Positions 1-10,932 of a DNA stretch of 64,000 nucleotides are shown here, piece after piece. This stretch comes from Eunapius fragilis (taxonomy: Eukaryota; Porifera; Demospongiae; Spongillida; Spongillidae). Below the pieces are notes generated by a model. The model saw only the letters and a program-made list of their open reading frames with translations. It was not told the origin of the DNA and did no database searches. How positions within the stretch are numbered: position 1 is the stretch's first letter; each line of letters opens with the position of its first letter. Both the position numbers and the translations under genes were made by a program. Location of the stretch: the NCBI GenBank assembly GCA_963681505.1, contig OY811971.1, positions 20,765,250 to 20,829,249 on the forward strand. The letters are read 5' to 3'.

Positions 1-571
1 CTATCTGCTTTTATAAGCAGCTCAATTGATCCAGGGTCTGCATATCGCTCAAATTACATAAAAATACCTTCAAATAAGAAGCATCCATAAAGACTGTGTG
101 GGTTTCAGAGCTTATAACCACCCCATCCCAGTGGCACATTCCACCTCCCACCCCCTGCTGCCTCCCGCCAAGCAGGGGTATAAAATATTAGTCTTACCTG
201 AAAAGCAAAACCTCACAGCTTTGCCCCCAGACCAGATCGTGGTAGGCTTAGAGCATTTCTTCATAGACCCTAACTGGCAGGGTTATGCGCATCCCATACA
301 ATTTGCACTCTTGTCAATGTCGCCCATGTTTTAACCAATACATTCAACTCACCTGTGAATATGCCCAGCGTGTATGTAGTAAACAAGAAGCATATTTTCT
401 AGGATAGAGAAAACACACACCAATACATTCAACTCACCTGTGAATATGCCCTTAGTGTATGTAATGAACGAGAAGCATATTTTCAGGATAGAGAAAACAC
501 ACACAAGTAACATGTGCACATGCAACTGAGCAACTGACTGTCAGTTGTATCCATCATGATTTGTGTGTTGT
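1..571. other. Gene-free AT-rich stretch
   Basis: I see no convincing coding sequence here. The short open frame at 98-334 has no recognisable motif and no splice context. The only clear structure is a tandem duplication of about 82 bp near 336-502, listed separately. The stretch ends at the MITE that starts at 572. Confidence 0.6.
336..502. repeat. Two-copy tandem repeat, ~82 bp unit
   Basis: Two adjacent copies each begin with ACCAATACATTCAACTCACC and end with a run of GAGAAAACACACAC. They differ by a few substitutions and small indels, so the duplication is not brand new. No function is apparent. Confidence 0.85.
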
Positions 572-888
572 ACAAGTAAATAAAAACATTCTCTAGCGAG
601 AGAGTTGTTGGTATATAGGATTGACCAATGGTGGTGTAAAAAGCACGGAAACAAGAGTGACAGAAATTTTACTGGAAAATTGAAATAGGCCTGTATTTAG
701 CCCATTACCCAGGCATGTGCTGTTATAATGTGTTTGTGCTAAAGGCATGTGCTGTTATAATGTGAGTGTGCTAAATATAGGCCTATTTCAAAATTTCTGT
801 CACTCTTGTTTCCGTGCTTTTTACACCACCATTGGTCAATCCTATATACCAACAACTCTCTCGCTAGAGAATGTTTTTATTTACTTGT
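572..888. mobile_element. Foldback MITE, family A, copy 1
   Basis: A 317 bp element whose halves are inverted copies of each other. It starts ACAAGTAAATAAAAACATTC and ends with the reverse complement. The arms pair almost along their whole length apart from a small asymmetric insertion, with a loop near 700-765 that carries a ~35 bp direct duplication. There is no coding capacity. Other copies are at 32114-32401, 45331-45515 plus 47383-47467 (split), 54931-55216 and a degenerate piece at 48938-49033. Tips and the GGTGGTGTAAAAAG block are shared; other parts differ between copies. I could not define a target-site duplication, so the superfamily is open. Confidence 0.9.
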
Positions 889-977
889 TTCATAGGTTAT
901 TTTCACCCTGTCATAGCAATATCATAGTCAATGAAATGAAGGAGTAGGAAGAGCATATAAAATTTGGACGATCCCCT

Positions 978-1380
978 TTATCTCTTAATGCAATAACAAA
1001 TAACTTTGTACGAATTAGTAGTATTTATAACGATTTGTCCTCGCCCACACCCTCGTCTCCTGCTAGGACGTCCTCCTCCCCGGCCTCCCCGCCATGCTGG
1101 GTTGAGCCAGGGTGGCAGTGGCCATGCAGGCCAGGGAGGGAGCACAGGCGGCGGTGGTACCAGCAGAAGCGCGTTGTGGCGAGGGTATTGCTGCTTGTGG
1201 TGGTGGGTCCATAGCTGCTGCTGGTGGTGGTGGGGGCTGGTGGGGCAGCGGGGCTTCTTCTCGCGGGGTGAAGGGGAGTGGAGTCGGTGGATGAATGTCA
1301 TCCTCTTCCTCCTCCGACCCCTCATTATTAAAAAAAACCATGAAGGTCTTCAGCTGTCATCTACATATACGTGACAGAAA
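978..1380 (-). CDS. Possible proline-rich exon, unidentified
   Basis: On the minus strand a GC-rich island in an AT-rich setting is open in more than one frame. One frame reads a short acidic stretch (EGSEEEEDD) followed by a proline- and alanine-rich segment of about 70 residues. A possible splice acceptor (TGACAG) precedes it near 1370. No domain is recognisable and composition alone could keep the frames open. It may be a downstream exon of the same decayed minus-strand gene as the ADPEKK exon at 2249-2470. Low confidence. Confidence 0.2.
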
Positions 1381-2248
1381 GTATGATTTTAAATTTTTTT
1401 TACCTTTATCTTTTTCAAGCAAGTTTACACGTGAGTCCGCATAGAGCATTATTATATTTCTACCTCTTTTTGCAAAGTGCACTAAAAATTCAGCTGGTGC
1501 ATGACTGACTTTTATACCTGCAAAGCGTGTGCAGACTGTGCTATAATTCTATTGGTCCAATTCCATCATATTAACTGCATGTGCTAACATTTTATTGGTC
1601 AAATTTGAAAAAGCTCCAATCTAAACATGGAGGTGTAGCCTACATGCAGTAAAGATGGATAGTGTGAGAACTCAGGAAGTGAACTACATGATAGCATGTA
1701 GATCTGGGATAACAAGGCAATATGTAGATTGACAAAGATATGTTTATATCTGTGGACAGGGTCTGCAGCGTTATGAGTGTGGGCAGAAGGTCTGCAGCGT
1801 TATGAGTGTGGGCAGAAGGTCTGATTTTTCACTATACATAAATGTGAGAGTAAAAGTACCTTATGGTGGCTATAACGATTTGATGTGCAACAGTACAAGA
1901 CTGATCATGATATAGCGGCATGTGGTGGCAAGAAAGTCTGCTGCTAGTGATGGTGTACAATGGACAAAGCACCAATTAATATTGAAATGTATAATAAGGA
2001 AGCCTTTTTATACATCAGATTAAAACAATAGACACTACTACTGTACACACAGTTGAGTCACCATGCATGCTTTATACATGTGAAGTGAATGGTTTTGTGC
2101 AGATCCGTGCTGTACATAGTCGGGCGGGCCCTACTACCGCGTTTGGTCAGGTAGTATGGTGACAAGCCCAACCAAACACCGCCAAACTATGCTCTACAAA
2201 TGTTGCATGCACAGCTTTTTAATGTCAATACAACATGCCATAACATAC
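1381..2248. other. Non-coding stretch with a short duplication
   Basis: No gene is evident. A ~29 bp unit (beginning GGTCTGCAGCG) is tandemly duplicated near 1759-1822. The rest is ordinary AT-rich sequence. Confidence 0.6.
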
Positions 2249-2470
2249 CTCTGGGTGGTGGTAGTGGTGGTACTGTGACAGACCCCTGCGGTATACAGAG
2301 GCCTTCTTCTTTTCGGGATCGGCCTTGTAGCTGTCGCGTACAGAGGCCTTCTTTTTAGGATCGGCCTTGTAGAGCGCTTGGGCTTTAGCTTTGTTCTCGT
2401 CTTGCTTTTGGAGATATTCCGCTCGTTGCTTAGATCTCTTTTTTTGAGTACAGTACGCGTAGGCATTTTT
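2249..2470 (-). CDS. Exon with ADPEKK-type repeats
   Basis: One minus-strand frame encodes a lysine-rich, helix-forming repeat: YKADPKKKASVRDS followed by YKADPEKKKASV, after a basic lead (QKKRSKQRAEYLQKQ). It ends at a good splice donor (CCAGAG|GTATGTT). Repeats of this kind are common, in my experience, in proteins of mobile-element origin from sponges and cnidarians, some linked to Helitron-like genes. The assignment here is inference. A related exon on the same strand lies at 10695-10932, on the other side of the giant foldback element, and ends at the same donor sequence. The two could be exons of one gene split by that element. Confidence 0.45.
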
Positions 2471-2575
2471 AGAAAAACAACTTCACTAGCCAAAATAACA
2501 ACTAAACGGAACACTAAATAAATTTAGTGCAGGTTAGAGTATTTCTACAGCCTAAAATTATTTTAAAATATCTAT

Positions 2576-3386
2576 TATATGGGACAGTGTCCAGCAAAAT
2601 CACCCTTCTGGAGTTTTAATTTTATCACTATAAAATTTGTACGTTACACAAAGCAACATATCTTCACAATGGTTTTATATTTTCTTTTCAAATTTCGTAC
2701 ACTTGTTCACACATCAGTTCTCTCTGTGCAAACCGATTTTGGTGCTCTAGATAATTTCCATGCCATGGTTATAAAGGTCTCTAACCCAATGGGTTAACAT
2801 TCCACATTTCTCCAGATACGAGTGACGATAACATGTCAAATTTGGATTGTTCATAGAAGGGTCCTGTAGCTATTGATTTCTGCAGATCGTTACGTTTTTT
2901 CTTATCCGTTACGGAGATATGGATTTTCAAATTAATTCGACATTTCGCACCACTCACCCTATTCCAATATGCCATTATGTAATGGTCACGCCCTTTAAAT
3001 TTGAAGTTAGGTAATTAACTCCGCTTTGATCGTTCTACGTGGTATATAAGCGATCGTACCTCGTACGCTACGTTTCAACATAAAACAGTATCGTACGTTC
3101 ACATGTATCGCTTATGATGGATGCTGTGAATATTCATGGTAGTTTATATTGTGCACCCTTTTTCTATATCTGCTCAGTTTGTGGCATGTACATATAAGCA
3201 TGCACATACCATGCCTTCTAATCATGGGGCCACCTTCTTCACCCTCTACACCCTCTACACTAGTCTGAGGACCAGATGACATGCTTGCGACAGTCAGTTA
3301 TCTGGTACACAAACTGCAGTACCTTTACTTAGTATGGCATATCTCTCTAGACCATTCATATTCACTGCCCTTCTTTCTTTCTTACC
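2576..3386 (+). repeat. Left outer arm of giant foldback
   Basis: About 810 bp, inverted relative to 9450-10258 with a few percent mismatch by eye. It contains the motif TATCCGTTACGGAGATAT near 2900, shared with a diverged repeat at 48.6 kb, and an inward-facing TATA-like box at 3043-3050. No credible protein is encoded. Confidence 0.9.
3043..3050 (+). promoter_or_regulatory. TATA-like box, left arm, pointing inward
   Basis: TATATAAG preceded by GTGG and followed by a CG-containing stretch rich in TACG words. The same motif sits in mirror position on the minus strand at 9784-9791. If active, both would drive transcription toward the centre of the element, through the pyrimidine or purine tract. 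This is motif evidence only. Confidence 0.35.
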
Positions 3387-6300
3387 TCCTCCTCCTCCTC
3401 CTCTCACTCCACCTCTTCCTATCTTCCTTTCAACCACCCATCCTCCTCCTCCCCTCCCGTTCCCTCCCCCTCCTCTCCTCCTCCCCTCCTCCTCCTCCCT
3501 CCTCCTCCTCTTCCTCCTTTTACTCCCTCTCATTCTTTTGATTGCATCCACACCTCCCCCTCCTCCTCCTCATCCTCCTACTTCTACGTTCCTACCTGTT
3601 GCATCCTCCCCTACTTCTCCTCCCCTTCCTCTACCTCCTTTTCCTCCTCCCCCTCCTCCTCTTCCTATCTTCCTTCATCCACCCATCATCCTCCTCCCCT
3701 CCTCCTCCCTCCTCCATCTCCTCCTCCCTCCTCCTCACCTCCCCTTCTCCTCCTCTTACTCCCTCTCATTTTCCCTCCTACCTTCCTTCTTATTACACCT
3801 ACCCCTCCCCTCCTTTTTTTGATTGCATCCAAACCTCCCCTCCTCCTCCTCATCCTCCTACTTCTACCTTCCTACCTGTTGCATCCTCCCTCCTCCCTCT
3901 CCTCCCCCTCCTCTTCCTTCCATTCTTCCCGTTGCATCCACTCCCCACCTTCTCCTCCCTCTCCTCTACCTCCTTCTCCTTCTCTTCCTATCTTCCTTCA
4001 TCCACCCATCCTCCTCCTCCCCTCCTCCTCTCTCCTCCTGTCTCCTCCTCTCCTCCCCTCCTCCTCTCCCCCTCCTCCTCCTCCTATCTTCATCCACCCA
4101 TCCTCCTCCCTTCCTCCTCCTCCCCTCCTCCTCCCCTCCTCCTCCTCCCCTCCTCCTCCTCCCATCCTCTCCTCCTCCTCCTCTTACACCCTCTCATTTC
4201 CCTCCTACCTTCCTTCCTATTACACCTACCCCTCACCCTCCTCCTTTCTTTTGATTGCATCCACACCTCCCCTCCTCCTCATCCTCCTACTTTTACCTTC
4301 CTACCCGTTGCATCCTCCCCCTCCATCCACCCATCCTCCTCCTCCTATCTTCCTTCATCCACCCATCCTCCTCCCCATTCTCCCCTCCTCCTCCCTTCCT
4401 CCTCCTCTCCTTCCCCTCCTCCTCCTCTTACTCCATCTCATTTTCCCTCCTACCTTTCTTCCTATTACACCTACCCCTCCTCCTTTCGTTTCATTGCATC
4501 CACACCTCCCCCTCCTCCTCTTTCTCATTCTAATTCTACCTGTTGCATCCTCCCCTCCTTTCATTTTTCCCGTTGCATCCACCCCACCTTCTCCTCCCCC
4601 TCCTCTACCTTCTTCTCCTCCTCTCCCTCCTCCTCTTCCTATCTTCTTTTATCCACCCATCCTCCTCCTCCCCTCCTCCTACCCTGCTCCCTCCTCCTCC
4701 CCTCCTCTTAGTCCTCTCATTTTCCCTCCTACCTTCTATCCTATTACACCTACCCCCTCCTTTCTTTTGATTGCATCCACACCTCCCCTCCTCCTCATCC
4801 TCCTACTTCTATCTTCCTACTCGTTGCATCCTCCCCTCCTCCCCTCCTCTTCCTTCCATTCTTCCCGTTGCATCCACCCCACCTTCTCCCTCTCCTCTAC
4901 CTCCTTCTCCTCCTCTTCCTATCTTTCTTCATCCACCCATCCTCCTCTCCTCCTCTCCTCCCCTCCTCCTCTCTCCTCCTCTCCTCCCCTCCTCCTCTCT
5001 CCTCCTCTCCTCCCCTCCTCCTCTCTCCTCCTCTCCTCCCCTCCTCCTCTCTCCTCCTCTCCTCCCCTCCTCCTCTCTCCTCCTCTCTCCTCCTCTTCTC
5101 CCCTCCTACTCCCTCATCTCCCCCTCCTCCCTCCTCTCCACCTCCTCCTCCCTCCTCTCCACCTCCTCCTCCTCCTATCTTCATCCACCCATCCTCCTCC
5201 CCTCCTCCTCCCTCCTCCCCCTCCACCTCCCCTCCTCCCTCCTCCTCCCCTCCTCCTCCTCACCTCATCCCCTCTCCTCCTCCCCTCCTCCTCCCCTCCC
5301 CTACTTCTACCTTCCTACCCGTTGCATCCTCCCCTCCTCCTCATCCTCCTACTTCTACCTTCCTACCTGTTGCATCCTCCCCTCCTCCTTCCATTTTTTT
5401 CTGTTGCATCACCCCCCACCTTCTCCTTCCCCTCCTCTACCTCCCTCTCCTCTTCTCCCTCCTCTTCCTATCTTCCTTCATCCACCCATCCTCCTACTTC
5501 CCTCCTCCTCGTCCCCTCCTCCTCCTCCTCCCCTCCCCCTCCTCATCCTCCTACTTCTAGCTTCCTACCCATTGCATCCTCCCCTCTTCCCCCTCCTCCT
5601 CCTTCCATTCTACCCGTTGCATCCACCCCCACCTTCTCCCCTTCTCTACTTCCTCCTCTTCTCCCTCCTCCTCCTATCTTCCTTCATCAACCCATCCTCC
5701 TCCCCATTCTCCCCACCTCCTCCCTTCCTCCTCCTCCCCTCCTCCTCCTCTTACTCCGTCTCATTTTCCCTCCTACCTTCCTTCCTATTACACCTACCCC
5801 CTCCTCCTTTCGTTTCATTGCATCCACACCTCCCCCTCCTCTTCCTCCTCATCCTCCTCATCTCCTACTTCTACCTTACTACCCGTTGCATCCTCCCCCT
5901 CTTCCTCCTTCCATTCTTCCCACTGCATCCACTCCCACCTTCTCCTCCCCCTCTTCTCCCTCCTCTTCCTATCTTCCTTCATCCACCCATCCTCCTCCCC
6001 TCCTCCTCCCCTCTTCAACTCTTCCTCCTCTCCCCCTCCTCCTCCTCTTACTCCCTCTCATTTTACCTCCTACCTTCCTTCCCATTACACCTACCCCTCC
6101 ACCTTTCTTTTAATTTCATCTACACCTCCCCTCCTCCTCCTCATTCTCCTACGTCTACCTTCCTATCTATTGCATCCTCCCCTCCTCCTTCCATTCTTCC
6201 CGTTGCATCCACCCCCACCTTCTCCTCCTCTTCCTCTACCTCCTTTTCCTCATCTACCTCCTCTTCCTATCTTCTTGCATCCACCCATCCTCCTCCTCCT

Positions 6301-6838
6301 CTCCTCCTCCTCCCCTCCCCTCCCCCTCCTCCTCCTATCTTCCTTCATCCACCCATCCTCCTCCCTCCTCCTCCCCTCCTCCTCCTCTCCTCCTCCTCTC
6401 CTCCCCCTCCTCCTCCACCTCTTACTTCCTCTCATTTTCCCTTCTACCTTCCTTCCTATTACACCTCCCCTCCCCCTCCTCCTTGCATCCACACCTCCCC
6501 CTCCTCCTCCTCCTCATCCTCCTACTTCTACCTTCTTACTGGTTGCATCCTCCCCTCCTCCCTCTCTTCCTCCTTCCATTCTTCCAGTTGCACCCATCCC
6601 TCTCCCTCCTTTACCTCCTCCTGTTCCTCCTCCCCATCCTCTACCTCCTCCTTCTCCCCCTCCTCTACCTCCTCCTCCCTCTCCTCTACCTCCTCCCTCT
6701 CCTCTACCTCCTTCCCCTCCTCTACCTTCTCCCCCTCCTCTACCTCCTCCCCCCCCTCCTCTACCTCCTCCCCCCTCCTCTACCTCCTCCCCCTCCTCTA
6801 CCTCCTCCTCATTCTCCTCCTCCCCTTCCACCTTCTTG
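3387..6838 (+). repeat. 3.4 kb polypyrimidine higher-order repeat
   Basis: Almost uninterrupted C and T on the plus strand, mostly TCC and CCT triplets. Purine-containing boxes recur at irregular spacing of roughly 250-1,000 bp: GATTGCATCCACACC, CCGTTGCATCC, CTTCATCCACCCATCC, and CTCATTTTCCCTCC followed by CCTATTACACCTACCCC. At least seven TATTACACCTACC-type boxes are visible. Open frames of up to 764 codons here are by-products of the lack of purines. A homopurine-homopyrimidine tract this long is expected to form triplex (H-DNA) and to be hard to replicate or assemble. Confidence 0.9.
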
Positions 6839-6839
6839 G

Positions 6840-7550
6840 GTAGGGAGGGTATTTAATATTAACCACTTTGTTTCAAAGGAAGTGTTCATCTCGATATATA
6901 TGTTTTCACCTAGGAGTCAGTGGAATGTATTTTTTGGGATGTGCAAACTACATGCAACTAGAAAAAGGCTATTATAAGAGATATATACAGAGCCTGTGCA
7001 AGAACTGAACTCTAGAGCTCTACACAAGGGAATGTATGTTGGTATAAGCCTTTATGAATATTATTATACCCCTTATCAGTACAGATTGTGGGTGGCCAGT
7101 GGTTTACTTAGACAAGCAAGCATGGTAGAATGGTACATGGTAGAATCCAAAGTTCCTTGTACATTGTACATGCTCTACATGGAAGTTAGAACAAGTAGTT
7201 TTGAACTACGTGCGCGCATGTCATAGCACTAAGGTCTTTCCAAAAAAAAAAGTACCCTGCAAGTAAGGAGAGGGGGGAAAAAGAGGAGGGGGGGGGGGGG
7301 TGTGGGGGGTATGGAACATCTGATGTCCCTGCCTAATTGTTGGCAGTGCCTACTAGGTTGTTGCATCGTCACCTTTTTAATAACCCATGAAAGGTTATAT
7401 TGCTAGAACATTATATATGCTGAAGTGCCAAAATGATTCCGGGTGCTTGCAAATTTACAACACATTGACTTACAATACCAATAGTTTTAAAGCTGGATAA
7501 ATAAGGAATTGTATCTTCCGACACATGTCTCTTATCATTTATTTATACAA
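6840..7550. other. Central spacer of giant foldback
   Basis: About 700 bp of ordinary-composition sequence between the pyrimidine and purine arms, with a G-run near 7285-7305. A 76-codon open frame at 6996-7226 has no recognisable feature. Nothing here looks like a transposase. Confidence 0.6.
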
Positions 7551-7554
7551 TGGA

Positions 7555-9449
7555 AAGGAGGAGAAGGAGGAGGGTGGATGCAATGGGAAGAAAGGTAGAA
7601 GGAGGAGGAGGAGGGTAGGAGGAGGAGGAGGAGAAGGAGGTAGAGGAAGGGGAGGAGAAGGTGGGGGTGGATGCAACGGGAAGAATGGAAGGAGGGGGAG
7701 GAGAGGGAGGATGCAACAGGTAGGAAGGTAAAAGTAGGAGGATGAGGAGGAGGTGTGGATGCAATTAAAAGAAAGGAGGAGAGGAGGGGAGGAGAGAGGA
7801 GGAGGAGGGGAGGAGGAGGAGGGGGAGGAGGAGGAGGATGAAGGAAGATAGGATTAAAAGGAGGGAGAGGAGGAGGAGGAGGAGGGGAGGAGGAGGGGGA
7901 GGGGAGGGAGGATGAAGTAAGATAGGAAGAGGAGGTAGAGGAGGAGAGAAGGTGGGTGTGGATGCAACGGGAAGAGTGGAAGGAAGAGGAGGGGGAGGAG
8001 AGGGAGGATGCAACAGTTAGGAAGGTAGAAGTAGCGGGAGGATGAGGAGGAGGAGGGGATGTGTGAATGCAATCAAAACAAAAGGAGGAGTAGGGGGTTA
8101 GGTTAATAGGAAGGAGGGTAGGAGGGAAAATGAGAGGGAGTAAGAGGCGGAGGAGGGGATGGGAAGGGGAGGAGGAGAGGAGGAGGAGGGTAGAGGAGGG
8201 GAGACGGAGAGGAGGAGGGGGAGGATGGTGGATGAAGATAGGAGGAGGAGGAGGGGGAGGGGAGGGAGGAGAGGGAGGAGAGGAGGAGGAGGATGGGTGG
8301 ATGGAGGGGGAGGAGGGGAGGATGCAACAGGTAGGAAGGTAGAAGTAGGAGGATGAGGAGGAGGAGGGGAGGTGTGGATGCAATCAAAAGAAAGGAGGAG
8401 GGGGAGGGGTAGGTGTAATAGGAAGGAAGGTAGGAGGGAAATGAGAGGGAGTAAGAGGAGGAGGAGGGGGAGGAGGAGGGGAGGAGAGGGGAGGAGGAGG
8501 GGAGGAGAGGAGGAGAAGGATGGGTGGATGAAGGAAGATAGGAAGAGGAGGGGGAGAAGGAGAAGGAGGTAGAGGAGGGGGAGGAGAAGGTGGGGGTGGA
8601 TGCAACGGGAAGAATGGAAGGAAGAGGAGGGGGAGGAGGGGAGGAGGAGGATGGGTGGATAAAGGAAGATAGGAGGAGGTGGTGGGAAAGGAGGAGAAGG
8701 AAGTAGAGGTGGGGAGGAGATTGTGGGGTGGATGCAACGGGAAGAATGGAAGGAGGAGGAGGGGAGGAGAGGATGCAACAGGTAGGAAGGTAGAAGGAGG
8801 ATGAGGAGGAGGAAGGGAAGGTGTGCATGCAATCAAAAAAAGGAGGAGGGGAGGGTAGGTGTAATAGGAAGGAAGGTGGGAGGGAAAATGAGAGGGAGTA
8901 AGAGGAGTAGGGGGAGGGGAGGAGGAGGAGGGGAGAGGAGGAGGAGGGAGGGGAGGGGAGGAGGAGGGGGAGGAGAGGAGGAGGAGGATGGGTGGATGGA
9001 GGGGGAGGAGGGGAGGATGCAACAGGTACGAAGGTAGAAGTAGGAGGAGGAGGAGGGGGAGGTGTGGATACAATCAAAAGAAAGGAGGAGGGGGAGAGGT
9101 AGGTGTAATAGGAAGGAAGGTAGGAGGAAAAATGAGAGGGAGTAAGAGGAGGAGGATGGGAGGAGAGGAGGGGGAGTAGGAGGAGGGAGGAGGACGAGGG
9201 GGGAGGACGTAGAGGAGGGGGAGGAGAAGTTGGGGGTGGATGCAACGGGAAAACGAAAGGAGGAGGGGAGGATACAACAGGTAGGACAGGTGCAACAGGT
9301 AGGAACGTAGAAGTAGGAGGATGAGGAGGAGGAGGGGGAGGGGAGGAGGAGGAGGAGGAGGAGGAGGAGGATGGGTGGATGAAGGAAGATAGGAAGAGGT
9401 GGAGGGAGAGGAGGAGGAGGAGGAGGAGGAGGAGGAGGAGGAGGAGGAG
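7555..9449 (-). repeat. 1.9 kb polypurine tract (inverted copy of the left tract)
   Basis: Nearly pure A and G on the plus strand. It carries the reverse complements of the boxes in the left tract, such as GGATGCAACGGG, GGATGGGTGGATGAAGG and GGTAGGTGTAATAGGAAGG. It is shorter than the left tract and the boxes are not in one-to-one register, so the tracts have expanded or shrunk independently since the inversion formed. Confidence 0.9.
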
Positions 9450-10258
9450 GTAAGAAAGAAAGAAGGGCAGTGAATATGAATGGTCTAGAGAGATATGCCG
9501 TACTAAGTAAAGGTACTGCAGTTTGTGTACCAGATAACTGACTGCCGCAAGCAAGTCATCTGGTCCCCAGACTAGTGTAGAGGGTGTAGAGGGTGAAGAA
9601 GGGGCCCCATGATTAGAAGGCATGGTACGTGCATGCTTACATGTACATGCCACAAACTGAGCAGATATAGAAAAAGGGTGCACAATATAAACTACCATGA
9701 ACATTCACAGCATCCATCATAAGCGATACATGTGAACGTACGATACTGTTTTATGTTGAAACGTAGCGTACGAGGTACGATCGCTTATATACCACGTAGA
9801 ACGATCAAAGCATAGTTAATTACCTAACTTCAAATTTAAAGGGCGTGACCATTACATAATGGCATATTGGAATAGGGTGAGTGGCGCGAAATGTCGAATT
9901 ACTTTGAAAATCCATATCTCCGTAACGGATAAGAAAAAATGTAACGATCAGCAGAAATCAATAGCTACAGGACTCTTCTATGTACACTCCAAATTTGACA
10001 TGTTATCGTCACTCGTATCTGGAGAAATGAGGAATCTTAACCCATTGGGTTAGAGACCTTTATAACCATGGCATGGAAATTATCTAGAGCACCAAAATCG
10101 GTTTGTACAGAGAGAACTGATGTGTGAACAAGTGTACGAAATTTGAAAAGAAAATATAAAACCGTTGTGAAGATATGTTGCTTTGTGTAACGTACAATTT
10201 TTATAGTGATAAAATTAAAACTCCAGAAGGGTGATTTTGCTGGACACCGTCCCATATA
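9450..10258 (-). repeat. Right outer arm of giant foldback
   Basis: Inverted copy of 2576-3386, ending GTCCCATATA. It has the mirrored TATA-like box and the same ATCCGTAACGG-type motif. Differences from the left arm are scattered substitutions and a few indels, so the arms are not freshly homogenised but are still close. Confidence 0.9.
9784..9791 (-). promoter_or_regulatory. TATA-like box, right arm, pointing inward
   Basis: On the minus strand this reads TATATAAG, the mirror of the box at 3043-3050. An open frame begins downstream on the minus strand and runs into the tract, but it is dominated by Leu, Pro and Ser from the pyrimidine repeat. Confidence 0.35.
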
Positions 10259-10694
10259 CATTATTAATTATAACTTGATATAATATCATGTAAGGATAAC
10301 GTGCCGGTAAATTTCGAAGCGATTGGTACTATTTCCGTCCTTCTAAACCGTTCCTAGCTCGAGTTATACCTTCCTAAGATTTAATACGACGACGAGAATT
10401 ATTTTAGGACTGGCACAAGAAACAGGAAATTGTTTGTTTCTCTATAACCACACCGTTTTATGACACGGTACCAAAGTAGAACTATAGATCGTTGTGCTCT
10501 CATTCCATCGCGATAAAGAGATAAGCGATCCATTTCTCCGTTGTCCCTCCAGACGCTAGTGACGTTTTATTAATGACATTCATCAACCCTCAATCAATCC
10601 AATATTGAACCTGCTGCCCATACCAAAATTAAGTACAGAAATACAGGTACGTAAAAATGTAGTAGCTATCGGTATTTGTACAAGTACAACATAC
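10259..10694. other. Non-coding stretch right of giant foldback
   Basis: No gene is recognised. If the flanking minus-strand repeat exons belong to one gene, this is intron sequence. Confidence 0.5.
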
Positions 10695-10932
10695 CTTTGA
10701 GTGACCTTAACTCTTTTCGCCAAGCGAGCACGTTCAGGACTCTGCCAATATCGTCGTCTTTTAGCAGCCCTTTCCTTTTCAGGCTCTGCTCGATACCTAG
10801 CGCATCGAGATGTCCGTTTCTTTTCAGGCTCTGCTCGATACTTCTCACGTTCAGAGGCCCGTTTCTTTTCAGGCTCTGTTCGATATTTCTCACGTTCAGA
10901 GGCCCGTTTCTTTGCACCATCAAGTCCCCAGC
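10695..10932 (-). CDS. Exon with EPEKKRASEREKYR repeats
   Basis: The minus-strand frame encodes about four 15-residue repeats of the form KKRASEREKYRTEPE, the later copies more diverged and ending in a basic stretch. It is bounded by a plausible acceptor (ACTTAAG|GC) and the donor CAAAG|GTATGTT, matching the donor of the related exon at 2249-2470. The charged repeat should form helix. No catalytic domain is visible. The link to mobile-element genes is inference from the repeat type. Confidence 0.45.

Larger units (their letters stand above)
2576..10258. mobile_element. Giant polypyrimidine/polypurine foldback element
   Basis: About 7.7 kb bounded by inverted copies of an ~0.8 kb sequence (2576-3386 and 9450-10258), each starting TATATGGGAC at the outer edge. 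Inside each arm lies a long strand-asymmetric tract: about 3.4 kb of nearly pure pyrimidine on the plus strand on the left, and about 1.9 kb of nearly pure purine on the right, so the whole can fold back on itself. The tracts carry a repeated internal layout (GTTGCATCC, TTCATCCACCCATCC and CCTATTACACCTACCCC boxes). A 0.7 kb spacer separates the arms. There is no transposase frame. The long Pro/Leu/Ser frames exist only because pyrimidine-only DNA has no stop codons. The architecture resembles Drosophila FB elements, whose inverted arms hold tandem repeats, but no sequence kinship is claimed. No clear target duplication was found. Confidence 0.8.

Noticed and set aside
98-334. A 78-codon frame at the left edge
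   Set aside because: No motif, no splice context, and nothing similar elsewhere in the window.
3334-6977. Very long Pro/Leu/Ser open frames (up to 764 codons)
   Set aside because: All three stop codons contain purines, so near-pure pyrimidine DNA stays open in every plus-strand frame. Composition, not selection, explains them.
7525-9704. Long Arg/Gly/Glu frames on the plus strand and Pro/Ser frames on the minus strand
   Set aside because: Same cause in the inverted purine tract; no domain and no codon pattern beyond the repeat.
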